Below are positions 1-7,759 of a DNA stretch of 14,500 nucleotides, in pieces. How positions within the stretch are numbered: position 1 is the first letter of the stretch; the number at the start of each line of letters is the position of its first letter. The translations under genes were made by a program, and so were the position numbers. This DNA comes from Acidimicrobiales bacterium. GTDB lineage: Bacteria; Actinomycetota; Acidimicrobiia; Acidimicrobiales; Bog-793. The notes beneath the pieces are model-generated. The model worked only from the letters and a program-made list of their open reading frames with translations. It had not been told where the DNA came from and did not search any database. The DNA lies in contig JASHRK010000406.1 of NCBI GenBank assembly GCA_030037405.1, positions 1 through 14,500 on the forward strand, written 5' to 3'.

Positions 1-873
1 GCCGACTATCTCGCGCATCGCCGTCGTGTAGAAGGCGCCCTCGGCGACGGCGGAGGACGGGGCGCCGAACTGGCCCCCGATGCCGAGCGGGAAGAAGATG
101 AACACGAAGAGGCAGAACATCGAGATCGAGCGAAGGGCCATCGCCGTCTCGCGTTTCGTGTCGTGGTACTCGGGGGCGAAGGTGGCGCAGACCTCGACCC
201 CGTAGGCCGACCAGCCGTTCAAGAACATGTAGACGATGGCGAGACGAAAGCCGCTGAACCCGTTGATCGCCCACGTCATGTGGGAGCTGTGCCAGTGGCC
301 CGTCAGGTAAGGGACGAGGATGAAGAGCACGAGCGGGACGAGCAGTCCGACACCCGTGGCGTAGGAGAACCAGACGGCCGGTTTGATGCCGAAGATGTTG
401 AGTGTCCAGACGACGATGATGGCGATGACGCCGATCAGGGCGGGGAGCCCGAAACCGTGCCCGTCGACCGTGAACCACGTCCAGTGGGAGTTGGGGAACC
501 ACTGCGCCTGGATGAGCGTGCCGATGAGGTCGCCGAAGATCGAGAGGACGACGGACCAGCCGATCCAGTAGCCGAAAGCCCCCAATGGGCCGAAGAGAGA
601 GAAACGGCTCCGCCAGCCCTCATGGGCATAGAGCGAGATCCCGCCCGGCTTGTCCGGGAACATGGCCGCCGTCTCCGAGTAGATCCAGGCCTGCATGAGG
701 CCGATCGCCGAGGCGCAGCCCCAGAGCAAGACGGCACCCCACGTCCCGACGGCTCCCATCTCGTAGCCGAGCGACGAGATGAGGAACCCCGGGTTGCACA
801 GCCCGATGACGAAACCGTCCCACCACCGGAGTGACTTAAGTAGCTGACGTTCTTCGACGACAGCGGTTGCCAT
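1..873 (-). CDS. APC-superfamily amino acid/amine permease, 3' part beyond window edge
   Basis: A frame open from the ATG at 873 to the window edge gives 291 residues without a stop, so the C-terminal part is missing. A strong GAGGAGG lies just upstream of the ATG. After a short hydrophilic N-terminus (MATAVVEERQLLKSLRWWDG) the protein is very hydrophobic. It has about seven membrane segments, starting with a Gly-rich first helix (GFVIGLCNPGFLISSLGYEM) as is usual for APC secondary transporters. Later segments include VIAIIVVWTLNIFGIKPAVW and SMFCLFVFIFFPLGIGG. It is transcribed divergently from the cupin-etf operon and shares its 5' region, so uptake of an amine or N-methylated compound for the adjacent dehydrogenase is a reasonable inference. 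The sequence alone does not define the substrate. Family assignment is fairly secure; substrate is unknown. Confidence 0.85.
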   Translation of the reverse strand, partial: MATAVVEERQLLKSLRWWDGFVIGLCNPGFLISSLGYEMGAVGTWGAVLLWGCASAIGLMQAWIYSETAAMFPDKPGGISLYAHEGWRSRFSLFGPLGAFGYWIGWSVVLSIFGDLIGTLIQAQWFPNSHWTWFTVDGHGFGLPALIGVIAIIVVWTLNIFGIKPAVWFSYATGVGLLVPLVLFILVPYLTGHWHSSHMTWAINGFSGFRLAIVYMFLNGWSAYGVEVCATFAPEYHDTKRETAMALRSISMFCLFVFIFFPLGIGGQFGAPSSAVAEGAFYTTAMREIVG

Positions 874-945
874 CCAAACACCTCCTCGTCATTTCGCTCG
901 GACCTGGCATTCGCTGGCTCCCCCCAACGAGTCGAGTAGAACTGA

Positions 946-963
946 GCGGCGCTAAGTCGCCGC
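946..963. repeat. 6-bp inverted repeat (GCGGCG/CGCCGC) in the divergent 5' region
   Basis: Perfect 6-base arms GCGGCG (946-951) and CGCCGC (958-963) flank the six-base loop CTAAGT. It lies about 73 bases upstream of the permease start and 80 bases upstream of the cupin start. It could be an operator or leader hairpin; in GC-rich DNA a 6-bp stem can also occur by chance. Confidence 0.3.
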
Positions 964-987
964 GGTGTTGTTTATTGGTGCGAAACG

Positions 988-1016
988 TTGTCCATTCAGA
1001 ATACATTCAGAATAGT
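988..1016 (+). promoter_or_regulatory. Putative promoter of the cupin-etf operon overlapping an 11-bp tandem operator
   Basis: The unit CATTCAGAATA is repeated exactly and back to back at 993-1003 and 1004-1014. This is one helical turn per unit, in an AT-rich island unlike the surrounding GC-rich DNA. A possible -35 (TTGTCC, 988-993) and -10 (AATAGT, 1011-1016, four of six consensus bases) are 17 bases apart and enclose the repeats. The predicted start of transcription near 1023 leaves a short leader before the Shine-Dalgarno AGGAAAGG and the ATG at 1043. The layout suits an activator or repressor that binds the two units side by side. The repeat is directly visible; the promoter boxes are weak and inferred. 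Confidence 0.4.
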
Positions 1017-1042
1017 AATTGGTTCCGCCCCCTTAGGAAAGG

Positions 1043-1540
1043 ATGCCGGCTAATTTTTGTGCGGCTCCTGGCAGGCGGGCGGTGCTCCTGCCCCGTCTGA
1101 CGCGAAGCGAAGGTGACAGCTTGCCAGCCCGAAAGATGCCTGCACCCCCCACCGGGCCGAGCGTGCCGGGGGCGTCCTGCGAACCGATCATCGACTCCCC
1201 GGAGAAGGGGTGGCCCCAGCTGGCGCTCGGGCTCTGGGAGCTTCGCGAGGCGTCGTTCGCGGACGAGCATCCCTTCGACGAGGTCAACTATGTTCTCGAA
1301 GGGCGCCTCGTCGTCGAGTGCGAGGGGGAGGTGCTGGAACTGGGGCCGGGGGAGACCGTGCAGGTCTCGGCCGGTTCGGCGGCTTGCTACCGAGCCCCAG
1401 GGTACGCACGCATGTTGTACGTCTACGGGCCCAACCCGGATGGGCGGTCCTCGAGGGTCCTCGATACGTTGTCGGGACATGAAGCGGAGGCGGGGCTGGC
1501 CGCGTGGCCAGCCCCGGCGAGCAAGGAAGGTGGCAGGTGA
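1043..1540 (+). CDS. EutQ-like cupin domain protein
   Basis: 165 residues ending in a single cupin domain of the EutQ type. The conserved core runs through FDEVNYVLEGRLVVECEGEV (from about residue 79), the turn LGPGETVQVSAGS, and the late strand ARMLYVYGP. The preceding stretch (LTRSEGDSLPARKM) resembles the lead-in strand of EutQ cupins, so the longer start at 1043 is chosen. That ATG also has AGGAAAGG directly before it; an internal ATG at 1136 would remove this lead-in. EutQ proteins belong to ethanolamine utilisation, but no other eut gene is visible. The gene is the first of a run with etfB, etfA and etfD. A role in binding or sensing a small amine-derived metabolite is inference only. 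The last codons lie inside a 20-bp tandem duplication. Confidence 0.8.
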   Translation: MPANFCAAPGRRAVLLPRLTRSEGDSLPARKMPAPPTGPSVPGASCEPIIDSPEKGWPQLALGLWELREASFADEHPFDEVNYVLEGRLVVECEGEVLELGPGETVQVSAGSAACYRAPGYARMLYVYGPNPDGRSSRVLDTLSGHEAEAGLAAWPAPASKEGGR

Positions 1541-1560
1541 GCAAGGAAGGTGGCAGGTGA
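1521..1560 (+). repeat. Exact 20-bp tandem duplication at the cupin/etfB junction
   Basis: A 20-base unit starting GCAAGGAAGG and ending GGCAGGTGA occurs at 1521-1540 and again, identical, at 1541-1560. The first copy ends with the cupin stop codon. The second supplies the Shine-Dalgarno (AAGGAAGG) and GTG start of etfB. Each copy also holds a GTG overlapping a TGA (GTGA). The first GTG (1537) opens a seven-codon frame (VSKEGGR) whose stop overlaps the etfB start. Confidence 0.95.
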
Positions 1561-2336
1561 GAGTACTTAGCTGCATCAAGCAGGTGGCCGTGCTCGGAGA
1601 AGAGGTCGAGATCGATCCCGGCGGGCGGGACGTCGACCCCGACTACCTCGAGCGTTCCCTCAACGAGTGGGACGCCTGCGCTCTCGAAGAGGCGCTGCGC
1701 ATCGTGGAGGCGGTGGGAGACCGCGCCGAGAACGAGGTCGTCGCCGTCACCGCCGGGGACGAGGAGAGCGAAGAGGCGCTCCGAAGGTGCCTCGCCATGG
1801 GTGCGGACCGCGCCAAGCGGGTGGAGCTCGACCCCGGCTCCTCCGGCCCTTCCGACCCCTTGACCGTGGCAAAGGCTCTCGCCCGGGCCATCGAGGGCGA
1901 GAGCGCGGACCTCGTCCTCTGTGGCGTGCAGTCGAGCGACTCCGTGCAGGCGGCGACGGGGACGATGCTCGCCGAGCTCCTCGGGTTGGCACGGACGGCA
2001 GTCGTCACGAAGGTCTCCCTCGACCCGGCAGCAGGCAAGGCCATGGCGCATCGCGAGCTCGAGGGTGGCCTCATCGACGTCGTCGAGGTCGACCTGCCCG
2101 CCCTCCTCACCATCCAGACGGGGATAAACGAGCCCCGTTACGCCACCTTGAGGGCGATCAAGCAGGCCAACCTGAAGGAGATCGAGGTGCTCGCAGGTCC
2201 CTCCGAGAGCGCCGGCGCCTTCCGGGTGCGCCGCATGTTCGTCCCGGACAAGGGCGCCTCCGCCGAGCTGCTCGGCTCCGACCCCGCAGAGGTGGCGAAG
2301 AGGGTCTCGGAGATCATCACTGCGAGGCTGTCGTGA
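1557..2336 (+). CDS. etfB: Electron transfer flavoprotein beta subunit
   Basis: 259 residues from GTG at 1557, giving VRVLSCIKQVAVLG, the typical EtfB N-terminus. AAGGAAGG lies six bases upstream. The nucleotide-binding region is visible as LVLCGVQSSDSVQAATGTML followed by AELLG. The EtfB signature near the C-terminus is visible as RELEGGLIDVVEVDLPALLT. EtfB pairs with EtfA to form the soluble FAD/AMP-binding carrier that takes electrons from flavin dehydrogenases. The stop overlaps the etfA start (GTGA), which indicates translational coupling. The adjacent dehydrogenase belongs to a family whose physiological acceptor is ETF, so this EtfAB is the likely partner. The start is fixed by the conserved N-terminus; an in-frame start at 1113 would add unrelated residues read out of frame through the cupin. 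Confidence 0.95.
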   Translation: MRVLSCIKQVAVLGEEVEIDPGGRDVDPDYLERSLNEWDACALEEALRIVEAVGDRAENEVVAVTAGDEESEEALRRCLAMGADRAKRVELDPGSSGPSDPLTVAKALARAIEGESADLVLCGVQSSDSVQAATGTMLAELLGLARTAVVTKVSLDPAAGKAMAHRELEGGLIDVVEVDLPALLTIQTGINEPRYATLRAIKQANLKEIEVLAGPSESAGAFRVRRMFVPDKGASAELLGSDPAEVAKRVSEIITARLS

Positions 2337-3280
2337 GCGGCGTCCTCGTAGTCGCCGAGCATCTCCAGGGAAAGCTTCGCGACGTCACGCGCGAGCTCGT
2401 CACCGCCGCGAGGGAGCTGGGCGGCCCCGTCTCCGTCGTCGTCATCGCCCGGGAGCCTCGCCCTCTCGCCGAGGGCGCCAACCTGGAGGGCGTGGACGAG
2501 GTCCTCGCCGTCAGCGCCGGGAGAGACGAGTTCGAGAACGACGTCTACCAGGCCGTGCTCGAGGGGATCGTCGCCGAGAAGAGCCCGGAGGCGGTCCTCG
2601 CCGGCTTCACGGTGAGCTCGATGGGCTACGCTCCGGCACTCGCCGCCAAGCTCGGGACCTCTTTCGCGAGCGACGTCTTCGCACTCGCGAGGGAGGGGGA
2701 GGCGCTCGTCGCCACCCGCGCCTTCTACGGCTCGAAGGTCCATGCCGAGCTCGAGCTCCCTACCAAGCCGGGCACGCCGGCCGTCGTCCTCCTGCGCCCG
2801 ACCGTATGGGCGCCGGCGGAGGGTGCCGGCCAGGCCGTGATCACCGAGACCACGGTGGACGTCGGCCCCTCCCGCGCCCGGCACCTGGAATTCGTGGAGG
2901 CTCCCGTGAGCGACGTCGACATCACGACGGCCGACTTCCTCCTCTCGATCGGCCGGGGAATCGGCGAGCGGGAGAACGTCGAGCGTTTCGCACGCCTGGC
3001 CGAGAAGATGGGGGCGACCCTCTCGGTCTCCCGTCCCCTCGTGGACGCCGGCTGGATGCCGAGCGCCCGCCAGGTGGGCCAGTCGGGCAAGACGGTGAAG
3101 CCCAAGGTCTACCTCGCCCTTGGCATCTCGGGGGCCGTGCAGCACCTTGCCGGGATGAAGTCGAGCGGAACGATCATCGCCGTCAACACAGACCCGGAGG
3201 CGGCGATCTTCGGCGTCGCCCAGTACGGCGCCGTCCTCGACGTCTTCGAGCTCGCAGGCGAGCTAGAGAAGCTCTACTGA
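2333..3280 (+). CDS. etfA: Electron transfer flavoprotein alpha subunit
   Basis: 315 residues, the usual EtfA length, starting at a GTG that overlaps the etfB stop by four bases. The N-terminal domain begins SGVLVVAEHLQGKLRDVT. The C-terminal FAD-binding domain is clearly present: RQVGQSGKTVKPKVYLALG, then ISGAVQH (the YLALGISGAVQH signature starts at about residue 260), then IIAVNTDPEAAIFGVAQYG. It binds the redox-active FAD and accepts electrons from the dehydrogenase before passing them to the membrane acceptor. The stop is nine bases before the start of the EtfD-like gene, so the three genes are very probably cotranscribed. No frameshift or missing motif is seen. Confidence 0.96.
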   Translation: MSGVLVVAEHLQGKLRDVTRELVTAARELGGPVSVVVIAREPRPLAEGANLEGVDEVLAVSAGRDEFENDVYQAVLEGIVAEKSPEAVLAGFTVSSMGYAPALAAKLGTSFASDVFALAREGEALVATRAFYGSKVHAELELPTKPGTPAVVLLRPTVWAPAEGAGQAVITETTVDVGPSRARHLEFVEAPVSDVDITTADFLLSIGRGIGERENVERFARLAEKMGATLSVSRPLVDAGWMPSARQVGQSGKTVKPKVYLALGISGAVQHLAGMKSSGTIIAVNTDPEAAIFGVAQYGAVLDVFELAGELEKLY

Positions 3281-3289
3281 GAGCGCCGC

Positions 3290-5467
3290 ATGGGCGAGAC
3301 GCGTACCGTCTTCGCGGGGCTTAGCCATGGCGAGATCATTGCCTGGTACGGGCTCATCGTCGTCTCGACGGCCGTCTTCTTGTGGGGGGCGGCCCGGCTC
3401 GTCGTGAAGTACAGGGCGGGGCGGCGAGATCCGATCTCGCAGCTGTGGCGTCGCGCCGGTCACATGTTCGCCGTCGTCTTCTCGCACAAGTGGATCTCGC
3501 GGCGCGACCGCCTGACCGGGATCGGGCATCGGCTCGTCTTCTACGGCTTTCTTGTCCTCTTCGCCGGGACCACGATCCTCGGGCTGCAGACCGACCTGAC
3601 CAAGCCCATCTTCCACTGGGAGTTCTGGGAGGGCGGCTTTTACCTCGGCTACAAGCTGGCGCTCGATATCGCCGGGCTCCTCTTGATCTGCGGGCTCGCC
3701 CTCCTCGCCTTCAACCGTTGGCGGCGAAGGCCGGCGCGGCTCGACTACAGCCGACCCGACAGGCCCGAGGGTGGCGAGGCCGGGGCGGACCGAAGGCTGT
3801 ACAGGGTTGGCGACGTCGTCTTCGTGTCGACGCTCGCTTTCTTGGCGGTGACGGGTTTCTTGCTCGAGGGCTTCTACCTGGCGGATGCAGACCCGCGTTT
3901 TGCCGCCTGGTCGCCCGTCGGGTGGGTTCTCATGAAATGGTTCCGCGCCATGGGCCTCACGGGGAAGAGCGCCGGCCTGGCTCACCATGTGCTCTGGTGG
4001 GTGCACGGGCTGGCGGCGCTAAGCTTCGTCTCGTCGATCCCTTACACAAAGGCCGTCCACATGCTCGTGGGGCCGGCCAACGTCGCCGTGCGGGACGACA
4101 CGGCCGGCAAGCGGCTCGTTCCCCTCGCCGCCGACGCCGCCAGCGAGGACGTCGGGTATGCCGCCATCACCGACCTGACCTGGAGGCACCTGCTCTCGCT
4201 CGACGCCTGCACGAAGTGCGGCAAGTGCACCGACTCCTGCCCGGCGGCGAAAGCCGGCTACCCGCTGTCGCCGCGCGATCTCGTGCTCGACCTGCGCGAG
4301 CGGGCCGAGGCACTCCTCGGCGCCCATGCCGCCCTCGGCCTCAGCGGCGCTGCCGCCGGCACCGCCGCCGCGAGCCGCGCAGCAGGCGGGAACGGCGCCG
4401 CCGCAGCGAACGGTGCCGCAGGCGTCAGCGGAGCGGACCCAGGGCGGCGTGTCGTCCTCGGCGAGCCCATAAGGCCGGAGTCGATCTGGTCCTGCACCCA
4501 GTGCATGGCGTGCGTGGAGATCTGCCCCGTCGGCATCGAGCACGTTCCGATCATCAACCAGTTCCGGCGGCGCCTCGTCGAGCAGGGGGAGATGGACCCC
4601 CTCCTCCAGTCCACCCTCGAGACGATCTACGAGGCTGGCAACTCTCTCGGCGAGCCGAAACGAAAGCGCGGCCGCTGGACCGACGAGCTCACCTTCACCG
4701 TCAAGGACGCCCGCAAGGAGGAGGTCGACCTCCTCTGGTTCGTCGGCGACTACGCCTCGTTCGATCCCCGCAACCAGAGGGTGACACGGGCCCTCGCCAC
4801 CATCCTCGAGCGGGCAGGAGTCGACTTCGGCATCCTCTACGCCGCCGAGCAGACGGCCGGCTGCGACGTGCGGAGGGCAGGCGAGGAGGGGCTGTTCTCC
4901 TCCCTCGCCGAGGCGAACGTGGCGGAGATCTCCAAGTGCCGCTTCCAGAGGATCCTCTCCTCCGACCCGCACAGCTACCACACCCTGAAGAACGAGTACC
5001 CGGCGTTCGGTGGGGACTGGCAGGTCCTCCACCACTCGGAGCTGTTACTCGAGCTCCTCTCGTCACGGGCGCTCGAACCGGCTCGCCGGCTCGGCTACCG
5101 GGTCACCTACCACGACCCTTGCATGCTCGGGAGGTACAACGGCGTCTACGACGCCCCTCGCAAGGTCCTCGAGACGATCGGGGTCGAGCTCGTCGAGATG
5201 CCGCGCAACCGGGACAACTCGCTCTGCTGCGGAGCAGGGGGCGGCCGCATCTGGATGAAGGAGAAGCGGGCGGAGGGCTCTCGCCGCACGAGCGAGCAGC
5301 GGATCGACGAGGCCACGAGCCTCGGGCCGATCGACTACTTCGTCGTCTGCTGCCCGAAGGACGTCACGATGTACTCGGACGCGATAAAGACCTCCGGGCA
5401 CGAAGGTGCCCTCGAGCTTCGCGAGCTCTCGGAGCTCGTGTGGGAGTCTCTCGCGCTCGACGCTTAG
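3290..5467 (+). CDS. etfD: EtfD-type ETF:(mena)quinone oxidoreductase: NarI-like membrane domain, two 4Fe-4S clusters, HdrD-like CCG domains
   Basis: 725 residues. The N-terminal 250 contain about five membrane helices (near 16-40, 80-102, 120-144, 173-198, 231-254) with helix-linked histidines such as H80, H232 and H233, as in heme b-binding NarI-like domains. Two 4Fe-4S motifs follow: C307-C310-C313-C317 and C402-C405-C408-C412. They are separated by an unusual Ala/Gly-rich linker (about 344-386). The C-terminal half carries heterodisulfide-reductase-like CCG domains. The second is complete (C611, C646-C647-G, C687-C688). The first is degenerate: C525 stands in an AGC context, and D559-P-H-S562 replaces the usual CPHC. 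Proteins of this architecture next to etfBA (M. tuberculosis EtfD, the syntroph EMO proteins) pass electrons from EtfAB to menaquinone; that role is inferred here from architecture and operon position. Confidence 0.88.
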   Translation: MGETRTVFAGLSHGEIIAWYGLIVVSTAVFLWGAARLVVKYRAGRRDPISQLWRRAGHMFAVVFSHKWISRRDRLTGIGHRLVFYGFLVLFAGTTILGLQTDLTKPIFHWEFWEGGFYLGYKLALDIAGLLLICGLALLAFNRWRRRPARLDYSRPDRPEGGEAGADRRLYRVGDVVFVSTLAFLAVTGFLLEGFYLADADPRFAAWSPVGWVLMKWFRAMGLTGKSAGLAHHVLWWVHGLAALSFVSSIPYTKAVHMLVGPANVAVRDDTAGKRLVPLAADAASEDVGYAAITDLTWRHLLSLDACTKCGKCTDSCPAAKAGYPLSPRDLVLDLRERAEALLGAHAALGLSGAAAGTAAASRAAGGNGAAAANGAAGVSGADPGRRVVLGEPIRPESIWSCTQCMACVEICPVGIEHVPIINQFRRRLVEQGEMDPLLQSTLETIYEAGNSLGEPKRKRGRWTDELTFTVKDARKEEVDLLWFVGDYASFDPRNQRVTRALATILERAGVDFGILYAAEQTAGCDVRRAGEEGLFSSLAEANVAEISKCRFQRILSSDPHSYHTLKNEYPAFGGDWQVLHHSELLLELLSSRALEPARRLGYRVTYHDPCMLGRYNGVYDAPRKVLETIGVELVEMPRNRDNSLCCGAGGGRIWMKEKRAEGSRRTSEQRIDEATSLGPIDYFVVCCPKDVTMYSDAIKTSGHEGALELRELSELVWESLALDA

Positions 5468-5474
5468 GCCATGC

Positions 5475-7682
5475 TCAGGCCGGCATCGGGTCGACGTCGA
5501 CGTTGCCGAGGAGCTGCTCCTGGTAGGTCTTGTTGTCGACAGCCCCCCAGAGACGCCGCTCCCGGATGAAGGGGAGCGGAAGCGCCGGGTTGGGGCTGTC
5601 GATCTCGCGGGCGAGACGGTGCCCGTCGAAGATGCAGTCCACCATCATGCGGGGGGCGGCGGCGTCGCCTATGAGGTAGAGGGCCTCGACGCCGTTCGAC
5701 TCGAGGGCGCCGGCGTCAGCCTTCAGCTCGCGGTAGAGCTCGTCGTCCGAGAGGCGGGCGGTGCAGAGCACGACCGAGTCGACCTCGAAACGCTCCTTGT
5801 GCGACGGGTCCCACATGTTGAAGGTGTCGACGACTCCGTCGTTCAGCTCCTCGATCATCGTCTCGGTGTGGACGTGTACCCCGAGGCGGTGGAGCTCCCG
5901 GTGCATCATCGGAGCCTCCAGCGTGTAGTCCATGTACCTGGCGATGTCGCCCCGGTGGGTGAGGAGCCATACCTCGTGGCCCTCTCCTGCCAGCTTCTGC
6001 GCCAGCGTCACTCCCATGTAGTACGCCTCGTTGTCGAGGATGAGGACCCTGTGCCCGACCTCCTTCCGTCCGAGGGCGACGTCCTCGGGCGTGAGCTGCC
6101 ACGCCTCCCGCAGGGCGTCGGCCCCGGGGATCGTGTCGTGCGTCGCCGAGTTGAGGCCGTCGGTCGTGTAGTGGCAGCCCGTCGCGATGACGACGATCTC
6201 GGCCCCGTACTCCCGCACCTGCTGGGCGGTGAGGCGGCTCGAGGTGTGCACCTCGACGTTGCGCAGCTTGTCGAGCTGGATCTGGCGGTAGTTGGCGACC
6301 CGCTTCCAATCCCCGAGACCGCGGGCAGTGCCGCGGAAGATGTTCTCCTTGCCGTCGGAGTGGCCGAGGGTGGAGACCCAGTTGACGTTGCCCCCGATCT
6401 CCGAGTCTGCTTCGACGAGGTGGACGGCGGACATCTGCCGCTTGCCGAGGATCATGGCGCACTCCATGCCGGCCGGCCCGGCGCCGACGACGAGGACGCT
6501 CTTGTCGGCGTTGCCGGCCTTCGTGAAGCGCTCGGGATGCCAGCCTCGGCGGTACTCCTCGCCGGCGGTGGCGTTCTGCGTGCAGACCATCGGAGGGCCG
6601 CCGATCTCCCAGCGGGAGATGCACTGGTTGCAACCGATGCACTCCCTGATGTCGTCGAGGCGCCCCTCCTCGATCTTCTTCGGCAGGAAGGGATCGGAGA
6701 TGGACGGGCGGGCGGCGCCGATGATGTCGAACTGGCCCGAGTTGATGATGGCGACCATCGTGTCGGGGCTGACGACGCGGCCGACGCCTACTACGGGCTT
6801 GCTCGTGTGGTTGCCCGGCTTGATGCGCCCGGTGTACGGCTTCTCGTGGTTCTCCTCGAAGAAACGGGACGGTCCGGCGTTCTGGCCCCACTCGGCGATG
6901 TCGCCGACGGTGAGGTCCCAGAGGTCGACGAGGTCGTCCACGTACTCGACGAAGCGGAGCCCGTCCTTCTCGAGCTCGACCCCCTTGTCGCCGTAGAGCG
7001 AGTCGACGGCGAAGCGGGAGGCGATGGCACAGGTGTCCCCGACCGCTTCACGCACCTTCTCGAGGCTCTCTTTCCAGAAACGCGCCCTGTTCTCGAACGA
7101 GCCCCCGTACTCGTCGGTCCTCTTGTTGGACCAGGGGGAGAGGAACTGGAGAGGCAGGTAGCTGTGGGCGCCGTAGACGTAGACGATGTCGAAGCCGGCC
7201 TCGCGGGCGCGGATGGCGGCATCGACGTACATCTGCTGCAGGAGCTGGATGTCGTCCTTGTCGGCGTAGCGGGGGTAGATGTTGGACTCGAACTCGGAGG
7301 CGATCTGCGACGGCCCCCTCGGCTGGTCGCGCGACTCGTGGCAGGGGGCGTGCGGCCCGCCGTACCAGAGCTCGATGCCGGCGAGCGCCCCGTAGTGGTG
7401 GAGCCTGTCGCACATGGCGGCGAGGTTCTGGATGTCCCCGTCGTCCCAGATGCGGGCGGAGACGCGCATCGTGTCGTCGGACTCCGGACTTATCGAGCAG
7501 TACTCGGTGCAGCAGGCCGCCCAGCCGCCTTCCGCCTTCATGGCGCGGTGGTATGCCTGCATCCCGGGCTTCTCGGACCCGGCGCCGATGCAGTGGGGGA
7601 CTTGGTAGAAGCGGTTCCTGAGTGTCTTCGGGCCGATCCTCACCGGCTCGAAGAGCACGTCGTACTTCGCGTCACGGGCCAT
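5475..7682 (-). CDS. tmd: Trimethylamine dehydrogenase (6-S-cysteinyl-FMN, 4Fe-4S)
   Basis: 735 residues, close to the 729 of Methylophilus TMADH, and recognisably collinear with it. It has an N-terminal old-yellow-enzyme barrel (VLFEPVRIGPKTLRNRF), a cluster segment, and nucleotide-binding domains with GAGPAG at 400-405. C31 in FYQVPHCIGAG matches the cysteine that binds FMN covalently. Y61, W265 and W358 match the aromatic bowl for trimethylammonium. Y61/S75/W106 match the TMADH rather than the dimethylamine dehydrogenase pattern as I recall it. C348, C351, C354 and C367 match the 4Fe-4S ligands. Y170 and H173 of the catalytic triad are kept, but the third residue is N268 instead of Asp. 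The expected reaction is trimethylamine to dimethylamine plus formaldehyde with transfer to ETF. The ATG at 7682 is preferred over the adjacent GTG at 7685 because AGGAGG is five bases from it. The stop lies seven bases from that of etfD. Confidence 0.93.
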   Translation of the reverse strand: MARDAKYDVLFEPVRIGPKTLRNRFYQVPHCIGAGSEKPGMQAYHRAMKAEGGWAACCTEYCSISPESDDTMRVSARIWDDGDIQNLAAMCDRLHHYGALAGIELWYGGPHAPCHESRDQPRGPSQIASEFESNIYPRYADKDDIQLLQQMYVDAAIRAREAGFDIVYVYGAHSYLPLQFLSPWSNKRTDEYGGSFENRARFWKESLEKVREAVGDTCAIASRFAVDSLYGDKGVELEKDGLRFVEYVDDLVDLWDLTVGDIAEWGQNAGPSRFFEENHEKPYTGRIKPGNHTSKPVVGVGRVVSPDTMVAIINSGQFDIIGAARPSISDPFLPKKIEEGRLDDIRECIGCNQCISRWEIGGPPMVCTQNATAGEEYRRGWHPERFTKAGNADKSVLVVGAGPAGMECAMILGKRQMSAVHLVEADSEIGGNVNWVSTLGHSDGKENIFRGTARGLGDWKRVANYRQIQLDKLRNVEVHTSSRLTAQQVREYGAEIVVIATGCHYTTDGLNSATHDTIPGADALREAWQLTPEDVALGRKEVGHRVLILDNEAYYMGVTLAQKLAGEGHEVWLLTHRGDIARYMDYTLEAPMMHRELHRLGVHVHTETMIEELNDGVVDTFNMWDPSHKERFEVDSVVLCTARLSDDELYRELKADAGALESNGVEALYLIGDAAAPRMMVDCIFDGHRLAREIDSPNPALPLPFIRERRLWGAVDNKTYQEQLLGNVDVDPMPA

Positions 7683-7759
7683 CACAACCTCCTGCCGTCG
7701 TACGGGACGCTCCCGACGAAATCGCTTTCAACTCCGTCCTCTCTCAGTGGACGGGGCTG

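Noticed and set aside
1136..1540. Shorter cupin start at ATG 1136
   Set aside because: It would remove the EutQ-like lead-in strand and ignore the strong AGGAAAGG immediately before ATG 1043.
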